Shown: piece by piece, positions 1-8,494 of the stretch
How positions within the stretch are numbered: the stretch's first letter is position 1
Layout of the letters: the number at the start of each line of letters is the position of its first letter
From: Autumnicola psychrophila
GTDB lineage: Bacteria > Bacteroidota > Bacteroidia > Flavobacteriales > Flavobacteriaceae
Length of the DNA stretch: 64,000 nucleotides
Reading direction: 5' to 3'
Assembly: GCF_031846645.1 (NCBI RefSeq)
Contig: NZ_JAVRHN010000006.1
Location: 1 to 64,000, forward strand
Made by a program: the position numbers and the translations under genes
Notes under the pieces: generated by a model
Seen by the model: only the letters and a program-made list of their open reading frames with translations
Told to the model about the DNA's origin: nothing
Databases searched by the model: none

Positions 1-279
1 GTTGTAAACATTCGTGTAACCTTTAGACTGCAGCACGCTTTTGGCCGAGGCACTCCGCATTCCCGAAGCGCAACAGGTGATGATCGGCTTACTCTTATCC
101 TTTAGCATAGCAGTACTTGAACTAAGCCCTTGCAAGGGGATATTTTTTGCTCCGTTGATATGGCCGCCGGCATACTCAGCATTGCTTCTCACATCTACTA
201 TTACTCCGCCTTCTTTAAGCAGTTGATTATAATCTGGTGCCGGGGAAAAGCCCAAAATTTCCTTTAGCTTATCGAACAT
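1..279 (-). CDS. Rhodanese-like sulfurtransferase, 3' end cut by window edge
   Basis: Open frame of 93 codons running off the left edge without a stop, so the gene is partial at its C-terminus. The ATG (279-277) lies one base after the stop codon of the upstream rhodanese, implying translational coupling in one operon. The protein starts MFDKLKEILG, has VDVRSNAEY at about 28-36 and the active-site loop CCASGMRS with the persulfide-carrying cysteine at about residue 70 (C-x4-R). Rhodaneses move sulfane sulfur between persulfides, thiosulfate and thiol acceptors. No signal peptide is seen, so it is probably cytoplasmic. Which donor it uses cannot be told from the sequence. Confidence 0.85.
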   Translation of the reverse strand, partial: MFDKLKEILGFSPAPDYNQLLKEGGVIVDVRSNAEYAGGHINGAKNIPLQGLSSSTAMLKDKSKPIITCCASGMRSASAKSVLQSKGYTNVYN

Positions 280-280
280 A

Positions 281-574
281 CTATGCTTTTCTAGAGGTTA
301 GATAATTCACTTCAAGCCAGGATCCACCATTAACACAGTCAACACCCTGGAGATTAACAAAATTAGTTGCCTGTCCACTTCTATTACCGGAGGCACAGCA
401 AAAAATTAAAGGGATTTTCATCTCCTTAAGTTCATCGATCCTATGTGGAATCTCATGTAAAGGAATATTCACGGCTCCGGAAACACTTCCTCCCATAAAT
501 TCACCGGGAGTACGCACATCTACTACTGTTCCTTCGTTGTTTCTTATTATTTCTTCTGTATTCATTACTGACAT
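281..574 (-). CDS. Single-domain rhodanese
   Basis: A 97-residue single-domain rhodanese. It contains VVDVRTPGEF (about 17-26) and the catalytic loop CCASGNRS with the active cysteine near residue 60 (C-x4-R). It lacks a signal peptide and probably acts in the cytoplasm as a persulfide acceptor or donor. A second ATG three codons in (MNTEE) is an alternative start. It is first in a unit with the partial rhodanese that follows after one base. A TAnnTTTG -7 box (630-637) and a GTAAC-type palindrome (660-673) precede it, putting it in the same putative regulon as the other sulfur genes of the window. Confidence 0.88.
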   Translation of the reverse strand: MSVMNTEEIIRNNEGTVVDVRTPGEFMGGSVSGAVNIPLHEIPHRIDELKEMKIPLIFCCASGNRSGQATNFVNLQGVDCVNGGSWLEVNYLTSRKA

Positions 575-629
575 TTTTTTTAATTTAAACTGGTTAATTC
601 AGCGGATATTCCTAACTGATTTATACTTG

Positions 630-673
630 CAAATTTAAACCTAGAGCAATGCCTCTACAGTTACTTTTGTTAC
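630..673 (-). promoter_or_regulatory. Promoter with GTAAC-type palindrome before the rhodanese pair
   Basis: On the minus strand the -7 box reads TAAATTTG (plus 630-637), a full match to TAnnTTTG. Upstream lies GTAAC-AAAA-GTAAC (660-673), one mismatch from the palindrome GTAAC-N4-GTTAC. The palindrome centre (666.5) is 36.5 nt from the last base of the -7 box, as at the other sites of the island. Confidence 0.7.
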
Positions 674-779
674 ATAAAAAATTGAAATTCCGGGACAACA
701 GTAGGCCGATATAAGCCACAAAAAAAGAGGCTGCCCCGATCGAACAACCTCTATTCACATCTCTAACCTAAACTAATTC

Positions 780-2117
780 TTACCCAAAGTTCTTTATTGC
801 TTCACTTAGGTCAAAAACCTTTTGACCTCCGAATTTGTTTTCTAAAATACTGCTTCCGGCAGCAGATCTATAACCGCCGGCACAATGTACCACGATAGGT
901 CTATCAGTTGGTATTTCTCCTGCACGGTTTCTCAATTCGTTTAACGGAATTTCAAGAGCGTTGTCAAAGATCTTACCTTCGGCCAGTTCACTCTCGTTCC
1001 TGATGTCCACAATAGTGTAGTTGTTCCTGTTATCTTGGAAATCCTGAAGATCAAAATCATCTGACTTTTTTAATACTTCCTCACTCAAGGTAATCACACC
1101 TTTCATTTGCTTTTCATAGCCAATTTTAGCCGTTCTTTCCAATAACTCATCCATGTCTTCTACAGAATTTACTGCAAGATAGAAAGGTTCATTGGGCTCA
1201 ATTATAGCACCTAACCAGGTTTCATATTTATCACCTTCTGTACGAGACATGATATTGATACTGTTTGGCAGGTGGCCGGCTTTATAAGCATCGCCATCTC
1301 GAACATCTACAACGGTAATTCCCTCTTCAACTTTTGAAACCCCGATATGTAAAGGAATTCGATATTTTTCCTGTTGTACATTTCCTGCCCCTTTACGGTT
1401 TATATCTACGTTAAAGCCAAAATAGGATGGAATGAACGGCTGATCTTTTAAAATCTCTTCTACGAATTCCTCTTCGGTCTGGTCTTTAAAAGCCCAATTG
1501 CCCATTCGCTCATCCCCCAAAGTACTCGAAGGAGAGGCACTCATGTTCTTACCACATAATGATCCTGCACCGTGTGCCGGGTAAACTAAAGCATCATCGG
1601 GTAGGTCATTGAACTTGGTTTGCATGGTGTTGTACATTGCTTTTGCTAGCTCAATTCTTTTTGCAGTCATGTTTCCAGCTTTTTCACGAAGGTCGGGACG
1701 ACCAACATTACCAATAAACAAAGTATCTCCCGTGAATATAACGGTTTCACCACCTTCCTCGGCAACAAAAGTCAAACTGTCCGGAGAGTGACCCGGAGTG
1801 TGTATTGGACGAATATTGATTTTTCCGATCTTTACTGACTGTCCTTCATCAAAAGGTTCGTGAGGATAACTTACTCCAACTTTCTCACTTATATAAACCG
1901 TGGCACCGGTTTCACTGTTAACTTGTAAATGTCCACTAACAAAATCTGCATGTGGATGGGTTTCAAAAACAGCCACTATTTTCGCATTTTGCTCTTCAGC
2001 ATATTTATAATACTGTAAAGGATTACGGCTAGGGTCAACTAAAGCCATTTCACCTTTGCTTACTACAGCATAAGAATAATGTGCTAATGCGTCGTCTTTA
2101 AATTGTTTTATTATCAT
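780..2117 (-). CDS. Persulfide dioxygenase-like MBL-fold protein with two rhodanese domains
   Basis: 445 residues: an N-terminal metallo-beta-lactamase domain followed by two rhodanese domains, the layout of CstB-like persulfide dioxygenase/sulfurtransferases. Metal-ligand motifs are HPHAD (H54, H56, D58), HTPGH (about 106-110), TGDT (D131) and YPAHG (H182). The residue after HPHAD is F rather than the H of binuclear hydrolases, which fits a mononuclear iron enzyme of the ETHE1 type. The first rhodanese domain (about 265-345) has no cysteine in its loop; the second has HCAGGYRS with C412. Such enzymes oxidise low-molecular-weight persulfides to sulfite or thiosulfate. Glutathione or bacillithiol persulfide could be the substrate; bshA at 27.5 kb makes bacillithiol plausible. 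Confidence 0.85.
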   Translation of the reverse strand: MIIKQFKDDALAHYSYAVVSKGEMALVDPSRNPLQYYKYAEEQNAKIVAVFETHPHADFVSGHLQVNSETGATVYISEKVGVSYPHEPFDEGQSVKIGKINIRPIHTPGHSPDSLTFVAEEGGETVIFTGDTLFIGNVGRPDLREKAGNMTAKRIELAKAMYNTMQTKFNDLPDDALVYPAHGAGSLCGKNMSASPSSTLGDERMGNWAFKDQTEEEFVEEILKDQPFIPSYFGFNVDINRKGAGNVQQEKYRIPLHIGVSKVEEGITVVDVRDGDAYKAGHLPNSINIMSRTEGDKYETWLGAIIEPNEPFYLAVNSVEDMDELLERTAKIGYEKQMKGVITLSEEVLKKSDDFDLQDFQDNRNNYTIVDIRNESELAEGKIFDNALEIPLNELRNRAGEIPTDRPIVVHCAGGYRSAAGSSILENKFGGQKVFDLSEAIKNFG

Positions 2118-2149
2118 GATCTTTTAACTTTAAACTTAATTTATTGATG

Positions 2150-2193
2150 CAAATTTACTTGCGAAGAATGTTTTTGGCAGTAACAATTGTTAC
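2150..2193 (-). promoter_or_regulatory. Promoter with perfect GTAAC-AATT-GTTAC palindrome
   Basis: The minus-strand -7 box TAAATTTG lies at 2150-2157, a full match to TAnnTTTG. The palindrome at 2180-2193 is perfect over 14 bp and its centre is 36.5 nt from the last base of the -7 box. It sits between the MFS gene and the MBL-rhodanese gene, so the latter has its own promoter. Confidence 0.75.
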
Positions 2194-2202
2194 AGTTACA
2201 GG

Positions 2203-3453
2203 TCAACGTTTGGCTTCCATAAAAGAAAATAAGCTTCGAGTGATTCTGGAACTCTTCATTCTAAAAAGAATAACTCCTGCAGAAAATAAAGTGATCAGCC
2301 CCACGACGAAAATTGCGGCTTCTACACTTATCAAATCTGAAATAACGCCTGTTAGAATGGCTCCTACGGCATAACCAAGGTCTCTCCACAACCTAAAGAT
2401 CCCAATGCTTTTAGCCCGGTCCCGGGGATGCGTATTATCGGCAATTGTAGCGAGAAAGGTGGGATAAACCATTGCAGTACCCCATCCTAATAAGGCCATA
2501 AGGAGCACAAAGTGCCACATGCTTTCTGCCCATACCAGTGTGATAAGTACTAAAGCCTGAAGCAGCATTCCGTAAAAGAGCATGTCTTTTTTAGAGAATT
2601 TATCGGCCATTTTTCCCGTGATCAGCTGGCCTATTCCCCATACTGCGGGATAAACAGCTACTACTATTCCTATTTGTTCCAGATTAAAACCTTTGGCAGC
2701 CAAAAGGATGGGGAATAATCCCCAGGCCATTCCGTCATTAAGATTGTTGATTAGCCCTGCCTGCGTTATCGATCCTAAATTTTTATGTTTCCAGGTAGTA
2801 TCCCAGAATATATTTTTCAGCAGAGAAACGGTATTCGTGCCTTCTTCTTTTTTGGCATGTCCCCGGGTATCCTTTATTAAAAAAATACTCATCACCAGCC
2901 CCAAGACCATAAGCAGAATACCCAGATAAAATGGATATGGTCGCAGCCCGTATTCTCCCGCTATCCAACTCGTCAAGAATGCCACAACCGCAACTGCAAG
3001 ATAGCCTGCGAATTCATTTAAGCCCATTGCAAAACCTCTTTGCTTCTCCCCTACCAGATCAATTTTCATAACCACTGTACTTGACCAGGCAAGACCCTGA
3101 TTGATCCCGAGCAATAAGTTGGCACTTATAACCCAGTTCCAGTTGGGGGCATACATCAGGATAAAAGGAATGGGAATGGCAAAAATCCACCCCAAAATCA
3201 GTAATTTTTTTCTGCCGAATTTATTTGCAAGTGTTCCTGCATAATAATTGGAAATGGCCTTTAAAATCCCAAAAACTATTATAAAAGACAGAATTCCAGA
3301 GGTGGCAGCCATTTCAAATTCTTTTTCAGCTATTTCCGGAAGGATACTCCGTTCCAGTCCCACCATTCCTCCCACAAAGGCATTAATAATGACGAGCAGG
3401 GTGAATTGCTTCCAATTCTCTTTCAGTCCCAGTTTTATATCTTCAGTTTTCAT
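2203..3453 (-). CDS. Major facilitator superfamily transporter
   Basis: 416 residues with about twelve hydrophobic segments, the usual MFS length. The loop between segments 2 and 3 carries the MFS motif A-like stretch ANKFGRKK (about 76-83), and a second copy, GKMADKFSKK, lies in the C-terminal half. Start ATG at 3453. It follows the outer-membrane porin gene by 52 nt and is followed by the persulfide dioxygenase-like gene, so a sulfur anion or other by-product of sulfide oxidation is a reasonable substrate, but this is only context. The family includes many drug and metabolite exporters and the sequence does not fix the substrate. Confidence 0.8.
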   Translation of the reverse strand: MKTEDIKLGLKENWKQFTLLVIINAFVGGMVGLERSILPEIAEKEFEMAATSGILSFIIVFGILKAISNYYAGTLANKFGRKKLLILGWIFAIPIPFILMYAPNWNWVISANLLLGINQGLAWSSTVVMKIDLVGEKQRGFAMGLNEFAGYLAVAVVAFLTSWIAGEYGLRPYPFYLGILLMVLGLVMSIFLIKDTRGHAKKEEGTNTVSLLKNIFWDTTWKHKNLGSITQAGLINNLNDGMAWGLFPILLAAKGFNLEQIGIVVAVYPAVWGIGQLITGKMADKFSKKDMLFYGMLLQALVLITLVWAESMWHFVLLMALLGWGTAMVYPTFLATIADNTHPRDRAKSIGIFRLWRDLGYAVGAILTGVISDLISVEAAIFVVGLITLFSAGVILFRMKSSRITRSLFSFMEAKR

Positions 3454-3505
3454 CTATATTGTTATCCACCTTAATTGAAATGATGTATTCCGGGTAATGT
3501 GGTTT

Positions 3506-4870
3506 TTAAAAAATGAAATTTGTCACAAAATTTATCTGATTAAAATTACTCTTGTTAAAAATAATTTTTGCATCCCTGGTATTTTGATTTCCGCGGTACA
3601 CCCACAGAAGGTCGAAACTAAGCCCGTCTAAGAAACCATTTACTACATAAGTCAAATGCGTATTGATCTGGAAAGATTCATCTACATTATATTTATTAAA
3701 CTGGAAATCTCCGGTAGTTGTTCCTGTGACCTGTTGCAGTTCTACACCAAAATGTAAATCTGGTCGTGGAAGCAGAAATCCACCTTTAAGTGTATAAACA
3801 TTGGCAGCTCCTAATCCTTCCAGTCTGGATCTTGAAATGGAGGTAAAAAACCTGTCCCTCCCCAGTTCTTTAGGAAAAAGAAAACGCCCGGTATCAAAAG
3901 CGTGGGTATAAGCAAAGGCAAAATTAAATCTATTATTTCCCCATCCCAGCTGCGAACTTAGAACCTGTCCCCTCTCATCTGGCTGTATATAGCGGTTTTG
4001 GTACTCCAGATCTTGAGAAAAATTCATAGGTGTTTGATAAACATACTGTAATCCAAGATTAAAACCATCATATATATAATTTGCTTCTGTCCATACTGTA
4101 TTATGTAATTTATCGATGAAGACATTATAAATTGCCAGATTTAAATTTTTAATTTGATAATTATAATTAAAGACCCCTATGCCATTCACAGAATAAATTT
4201 CATGATAATTTGCCCTCTCCCCGTTGGGCTGGAACCCGTTGAAGAACAGTCCTATCCCTTCCTCCAGGTCAAACCACTCTGTTGTAGAACGGGGAGATAC
4301 TCCATCCAGCCATCCAATGTTGATAGTGTGTTGTGGATTTAAAGTAAAATATCCCCAAAACCCCCGGTGCGCGAAAGGTTTCATCCTCCCGTCACTGTGG
4401 TTGAGCAAAGGAGTATATTCTGTTTCCAGCTTACCATAGGAGATATAGGAATTTCCAAACCTGTAGCGTATAAAAAGTTCCTCCAGCCTGTCTAAGTCGT
4501 TAAAGTTTCCTTGATTTAATACATCATAAAGTTCATACTCCCATTTTGCATTTGCCCCGGTTATTGGATCTTCCAAGCCAAGATCACTGCCAAAGGTTTT
4601 AAAAGTAATAATACCCTTCACCCCTATTTCAAATCCTTTACAATTACCGGTGGTAAATCCAATAGCCCCACCTGTGGCATTTGTATAATAACTTGTAAGA
4701 TCTTCACGATTTATAGTTGTCATAAAAAAATTACGGATATGACCGTGTACGGTGCCTTCCCTTATAATGTTCCCTAACCGGTTCTCCCGGTGATCATTTT
4801 TTGTATGCTCCTGGGAGAAGAGGGTGAATTGAGTAAAAAGCAATAAGAAAATAATTATTTTGGACTTCAT
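3506..4870 (-). CDS. Predicted outer-membrane beta-barrel porin
   Basis: 454 residues with a cleavable signal peptide (MKSKIIIFLLLFTQFTLFSQ) and a long run of alternating aromatic and polar strands ending in phenylalanine (VTNFIF), as is usual for outer-membrane barrels. The pattern (HGHIRNFFMTT near the N-terminus, GRMKPFAHRGFWGYF in the middle) suggests an OprD/alginate-export-like porin, but the family call is tentative. It precedes the MFS gene by 52 nt in the same direction, so the pair could move one substrate across both membranes. Its promoter carries a perfect copy of the island palindrome. Confidence 0.65.
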   Translation of the reverse strand: MKSKIIIFLLLFTQFTLFSQEHTKNDHRENRLGNIIREGTVHGHIRNFFMTTINREDLTSYYTNATGGAIGFTTGNCKGFEIGVKGIITFKTFGSDLGLEDPITGANAKWEYELYDVLNQGNFNDLDRLEELFIRYRFGNSYISYGKLETEYTPLLNHSDGRMKPFAHRGFWGYFTLNPQHTINIGWLDGVSPRSTTEWFDLEEGIGLFFNGFQPNGERANYHEIYSVNGIGVFNYNYQIKNLNLAIYNVFIDKLHNTVWTEANYIYDGFNLGLQYVYQTPMNFSQDLEYQNRYIQPDERGQVLSSQLGWGNNRFNFAFAYTHAFDTGRFLFPKELGRDRFFTSISRSRLEGLGAANVYTLKGGFLLPRPDLHFGVELQQVTGTTTGDFQFNKYNVDESFQINTHLTYVVNGFLDGLSFDLLWVYRGNQNTRDAKIIFNKSNFNQINFVTNFIF

Positions 4871-4890
4871 ATATTAAATTAGATTTGCTG

Positions 4891-4934
4891 CAAAGCTCTC
4901 CAATTCCAAACTTAACTTCAGTAACAAAAGTTAC
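4891..4934 (-). promoter_or_regulatory. Promoter and palindrome for the porin-MFS unit
   Basis: Minus-strand -7 box GAGCTTTG (4891-4898) keeps the TTTG of TAnnTTTG. The palindrome GTAAC-AAAA-GTTAC (4921-4934) has perfect arms and is centred 36.5 nt from the last base of the box. Confidence 0.65.
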
Positions 4935-4946
4935 GCACCTGCTTGT

Positions 4947-4989
4947 GTAACATAGGTCACATAGATTAAGATCAAAATTCCTATTTTTG
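4947..4989 (+). promoter_or_regulatory. Divergent promoter and palindrome for the DoxX/DsrE/nucleotidase unit
   Basis: The plus-strand -7 box TATTTTTG (4982-4989) matches TAnnTTTG fully. Upstream is GTAAC-ATAG-GTCAC (4947-4960), one mismatch from the island palindrome and centred 35.5 nt from the last base of the box. Transcription should begin near 4994, only a few bases before the ATG at 4998, so the message would be almost leaderless. Confidence 0.65.
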
Positions 4990-4997
4990 AAATTCGT

Positions 4998-5354
4998 ATG
5001 AACCTAAACTCTTACATAGCGATCTTCTTTGCGGTGATTTTCTTCGGAAAATTTCTAGTGATGGACTCTAAATTACTGGCAGTCTTTTTTGATGCAGATG
5101 AGGTCGCATATGTAAATCCCTTCTGCAAAAAGCAGAATATAAATACCCAGGGCAACAATATCACCGAAGCTTTAGCTGAAGATACGGGATCTTTTGATCT
5201 TACTTTCAGTTTCTTTTGTAATGCCCCTTTTCAATTTGAATTTTTTAACTGGGATTCCGGGATCATTACCGAAGAGACCCAGACATATGCACACCACACT
5301 CCTTCACTGCCTGAATCTGCTATAGAGAGGTTCTACCCACCCCCACGAGCCTAA
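4998..5354 (+). CDS. Small membrane-anchored or secreted protein, function unknown
   Basis: 118 residues, no recognised domain. An N-terminal hydrophobic stretch (about 5-22, IAIFFAVIFFGKFLV) may be a signal anchor. The rest has VNPFCKKQ (two-thirds conserved in look to small flavobacterial membrane proteins I cannot name), a second cysteine in FFCNAPF and a proline-rich end (YPPPRA). The start at 4998 lies only a few bases downstream of the predicted transcription start, so either the message is nearly leaderless or the ATG at 5061 is used; the latter would lose the hydrophobic segment. It is first in the unit with DoxX and two DsrE-like genes. Confidence 0.6.
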   Translation: MNLNSYIAIFFAVIFFGKFLVMDSKLLAVFFDADEVAYVNPFCKKQNINTQGNNITEALAEDTGSFDLTFSFFCNAPFQFEFFNWDSGIITEETQTYAHHTPSLPESAIERFYPPPRA

Positions 5355-5435
5355 GCCTTACTTCCGGTTTCAAACTTAGATTTAATTCAATTTTTTTCAG
5401 ATACTGAAAAGTTCTGAACCATAACCTTTTTTATT

Positions 5436-5879
5436 ATGACGACGCATATTTCAGTAAGCCGTCGCTCCATTCAGGTATTAAGAATTATGCTTAGCGGAAT
5501 ATTCCTCCTTGCAAGTTCAAATCACCTTATGAATGTAGAGCAAACGGCAAATAGAATTGACAGCGCCAGTTTTAAAGGCTTTGCCTATATATTTGGCGAT
5601 CCCGAATTGTTGGTAATCCTTTCAGGTATTGCCATGCTTGTGGCAGGGCTGGCCTTTTTAGTAGGATTCCAGACCAGGTGGGCTGCAGTGATCCTGCTGG
5701 CAGTACTCATTCCTATAACAATAACAGTACAGGTAGGACAGGTGCACACCTTGGGACCATTATTTAAAAATGTGGCCATCATGGGCGGACTCCTCTTTTT
5801 TATTATAAACGACTTTACCAAAGAAACAATAACAGAAACAAACCCTGCTCAACCAGAATTGAGCGTAAAAAACAAATAA
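5436..5879 (+). CDS. DoxX-like membrane protein
   Basis: 147 residues with four hydrophobic segments (about 17-32, 55-77, 83-102, 108-125), the size and layout of the DoxX/DoxD-like family. DoxX-type proteins are found in thiosulfate:quinone oxidoreductases and in thiol redox complexes, which fits the DsrE-like and SoxB-like neighbours, though the family is broad. The next gene starts two bases after its stop, so translation is likely coupled. No catalytic motif can be assigned. Confidence 0.75.
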   Translation: MTTHISVSRRSIQVLRIMLSGIFLLASSNHLMNVEQTANRIDSASFKGFAYIFGDPELLVILSGIAMLVAGLAFLVGFQTRWAAVILLAVLIPITITVQVGQVHTLGPLFKNVAIMGGLLFFIINDFTKETITETNPAQPELSVKNK

Positions 5880-5881
5880 CT

Positions 5882-6298
5882 ATGAAAATATATTTTTTAA
5901 GCAGTATCGTACTCCTTCTTACCTTATTTGCCAATCCTATCCAGGCACAGGCACAGCATGAAAAGGAAAATTATGTGGTCCTCACAAAGAAGATCCCTCA
6001 GCTAGAACCCATCTTTTTAACTGCTGAAACTTTAGCTGAAGAAGACGGCAAAAACTTCGGAAAATTCGAGGTGATTATTTGCGGACAAACCGTAAAGGAG
6101 CTTACCGATAAAGAAATGATGCAGAAATATATCAATAAAGCTAAAGAACACAATGTTGAGCTTGTTGCCTGTGGATTCTCTCTGAATAAATTTGGAGTGG
6201 ACCGGAAGGATATTTCCCCGAAATTTCGCGTTGTCGAGAATGGGATCCTATACAACCTTCAGCTACAAAAGAAAGGTTACACCAGCATTTCACTTTAA
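5882..6298 (+). CDS. Secreted DsrE-family protein (copy 1)
   Basis: 138 residues with a signal peptide ending near AQAQ (about residue 24), so periplasmic. The rest fits the DsrE/DsrF sulfur-carrier fold: FEVIICGQTVKEL (about 61-73) and the helix-preceding motif VELVACGFSL, whose cysteine (about residue 103) is in the place of the sulfur-binding cysteine of DsrE. A second cysteine sits in the first motif. It is paralogous to the next gene, which shares the phrases NYVV..TKIPQL.PI.LTAE and GIDxxE-like ends. Role: probable periplasmic sulfane-sulfur carrier; inferred from fold and context. Confidence 0.75.
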   Translation: MKIYFLSSIVLLLTLFANPIQAQAQHEKENYVVLTKKIPQLEPIFLTAETLAEEDGKNFGKFEVIICGQTVKELTDKEMMQKYINKAKEHNVELVACGFSLNKFGVDRKDISPKFRVVENGILYNLQLQKKGYTSISL

Positions 6299-6310
6299 AA
6301 AAGGGAGATT

Positions 6311-6730
6311 ATGAAAAGATCAATAGGAATTTTATTGGTGCTTATAATGCTGGGAATTAGCGGTAATGCACAAAATAGTCCGCAGGGAGACAGGAACAAT
6401 TACGTGGTTTCAACCACCAAGATCCCACAACTACAGCCAATCATTCTAACGGCCGAAGCTTTAAAAAAAGAGGACGGGGCTAAATATGGCGACTTCCAGA
6501 TCGTGATGTATGGATCCAACGTGAAAGGGCTTACAAATAAGGAAGAGATGGAAACCTACACCGGCAAAGCCAAAGCTGCAGGGGTTAGCATCTCGGTTTG
6601 TAAGATCTCTCTGGAGAGATTGGGGATAGATCAATCTGAATTGCACGAATACATACAGGTGGTGGATCACGCTTATACACACCTTATTCAGCTACAGAAA
6701 AATAAAAATTATTACAGCTTACAACTATAA
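6311..6730 (+). CDS. Secreted DsrE-family protein (copy 2)
   Basis: 139 residues, signal peptide to about GNAQ (residue 21), clearly a tandem duplicate of the preceding gene (shared KIPQL, LTAEAL, GLTNKEEM-type phrases). It keeps the cysteine equivalent to that of DsrE in VSISVCKISL but lacks the first-motif cysteine of copy 1 (IVMYGSNV instead of VIICGQTV). This difference suggests that the two copies are a donor/acceptor pair or a heteromer, as in DsrEFH, but that is inference. Only 10 nt separate it from the SoxB-like gene. Confidence 0.75.
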   Translation: MKRSIGILLVLIMLGISGNAQNSPQGDRNNYVVSTTKIPQLQPIILTAEALKKEDGAKYGDFQIVMYGSNVKGLTNKEEMETYTGKAKAAGVSISVCKISLERLGIDQSELHEYIQVVDHAYTHLIQLQKNKNYYSLQL

Positions 6731-6740
6731 AAAAACATTT

Positions 6741-8396
6741 ATGAAATTTAATTTGAACATATCCTTATGGATCCTGGCAGTATTGGGAATTATAAGTTTT
6801 ACATCCTGTAACCAGGTAACAGGAGGGAATTCAGATAATAAAGAGACAGCAAAAGACACGCTAAGTATCACGGTCTTGCAGACAGCAGATATCCACGGAC
6901 AGCTTGATCCGCACCCCGAATTGTTTTGGGAAAATGAGCAGATCGTGTTTAAGGAAAGAGGCGGTTTGGCCAATATAAAAACCCTATTTAAGGAAGAGCG
7001 TCAAAAAAATCCCGGACGTACAGTGATCGTTGACGGAGGAGATCTCATCCAGGGTAGCGGTTATGCCGCACTTTCTGAAGGACGAATTTTCCCGGAGATC
7101 ATCAGTAACATGGGCTATGACGTGGTCATCCCCGGAAACTGGGAAGTAGTTTATGGAAAAGACAGAATGATGGATATAATGACCAATTACAATACTCCGG
7201 TGATCGCCCAGAATATGTTCCATGAAGAAGATGGAAAGGAACTTTTTCCTCCCTACTGGACAAAGGAAATAGAAGGAGTGAAAATTGGATTTATTGGAAT
7301 TAATGATCCTGATGTGCCGGTGCGGCAAAATCCTATTTTTAGTGAAGGAATGACCTTTAGCGGGATCGAGGATGAGGTAAAGGAGCTTATTACGAGCGTT
7401 AAAAACGAGGAAGAAGTAGATGTGCTTTTCCTGGTAACCCACATGGGGGTTTTTAAACAGGTGGATCTTGCAAACTAGGAAATGTCAAAAGATGTGGATT
7501 ACATCCTGGGGAACGATACGCACGAGCGGGTGCGGGAACTTATCCAGGGGGAATATGCCAAGGTAAGTGAACCGGGGGCTTTCGGCTCTTTCGTCGGTAA
7601 ACTGACATTGCATTTTGTAGATGGAAAGCTGGTGGGGGATGAGTACGAACTTATGGATGTAGACCCCGATGTTTATCCCGCAGATCCTGAGCTTCAGCAG
7701 TTGGTTGATAAAGCCAAGGAACCTTACGAAGAGCACCTCGAGACTGTGGTAGGATATACAGCCACCCCCATTTACAGATATCTTACGGTGGAAAATCCAA
7801 TGGATAATATGATTACCGATGCTGCCAGATGGAAAACCGGAGCCGATATTTCCATCTCCAACGGATTCAGGTTTGGGAATCCCATAGTTCCCGAAAACGG
7901 AAAACCTGCGCCTATTACCCGTGCGAATTTGTGGAATTTACTTCCCGTAAATGAGAAAGTAAAGACCGGAAAAGTTACCGGACAACAGGTGAAGGACTGG
8001 CTGGAACGGGAAATGCATAACGCTTTTGCACAAGTTCCTACTGAACGCTTTGGCGGATGGCTGGTAAGGTTCTCCGGAATGGAGGTCGATTTCAACAGTC
8101 AGGGAAATAAAGGAGAACGAGTTCAATCCATAACGATCAAAGGAGAAGAAATGCAGATGGATGAATACTACACCATCTCTGCCTGTGTACGTCCCGGTGA
8201 CCCTATTGATAATCTATGTCGTATTCCTGATGTGGAAGATGTAGAGGTAAAAGATTACACCATTCACGATGTGGTTGAGGAATATCTTCAAAAGAATTCA
8301 CCGGTCTCTCCAATACTGGAAGGACGGGCATACTGTGAGTACCTTGGGGAGTATTCTTTTTCGACAGTACCTGAGACAAATTATAAGTTTCAGTAA
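6741..8396 (+). pseudogene. SoxB-like lipoprotein metallophosphoesterase with in-frame TAG
   Basis: Two frames in the same phase, 6741-7478 and 7482-8396, are separated only by a TAG at 7476-7478 and one GAA codon. Together they make a full 5'-nucleotidase/SoxB-like protein of about 551 residues. Residues 1-23 are a lipoprotein signal (lipobox FTSC). Metal motifs are TADIHG (about 48-53), DGGDLIQGS and PGNWEVVYG; the W of GNWE replaces the H of ordinary 5'-nucleotidase GNHE, which SoxB proteins also do. After the stop comes DYILGNDTHER, then the C-terminal nucleotidase domain (NPMDNMITDA, FRFGNPI). SoxB hydrolyses a sulfonate group from the SoxYZ carrier; no soxYZ is seen here. A CAG-to-TAG change would explain the stop. 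Confidence 0.8.
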
Positions 8397-8411
8397 CGGA
8401 TTAAAATTTAT

Positions 8412-8455
8412 AAAAGTCTGCCTTTTTGTAACAAGAATTTGGCAGGCTTTTTTTA
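8412..8455 (+). terminator. Rho-independent terminator after the SoxB-like gene
   Basis: Stem AAAGTCTGCC (8413-8422) pairs with GGCAGGCTTT (8441-8450) with one G-U pair, then a run of T. It lies 16 nt after the stop codon. Confidence 0.8.
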
Positions 8456-8494
8456 TTTAAGATTTAAATTAAGGGATCCAAAAAACGTGATGAA

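Noticed and set aside
6984..7442. 152-codon minus-strand frame over the SoxB-like gene
   Set aside because: Antisense shadow of a gene with clear protein motifs.
7476..7478. TAG as a programmed recoding or pyrrolysine codon
   Set aside because: No downstream element or pyrrolysine genes are visible, and one C-to-T change is simpler.
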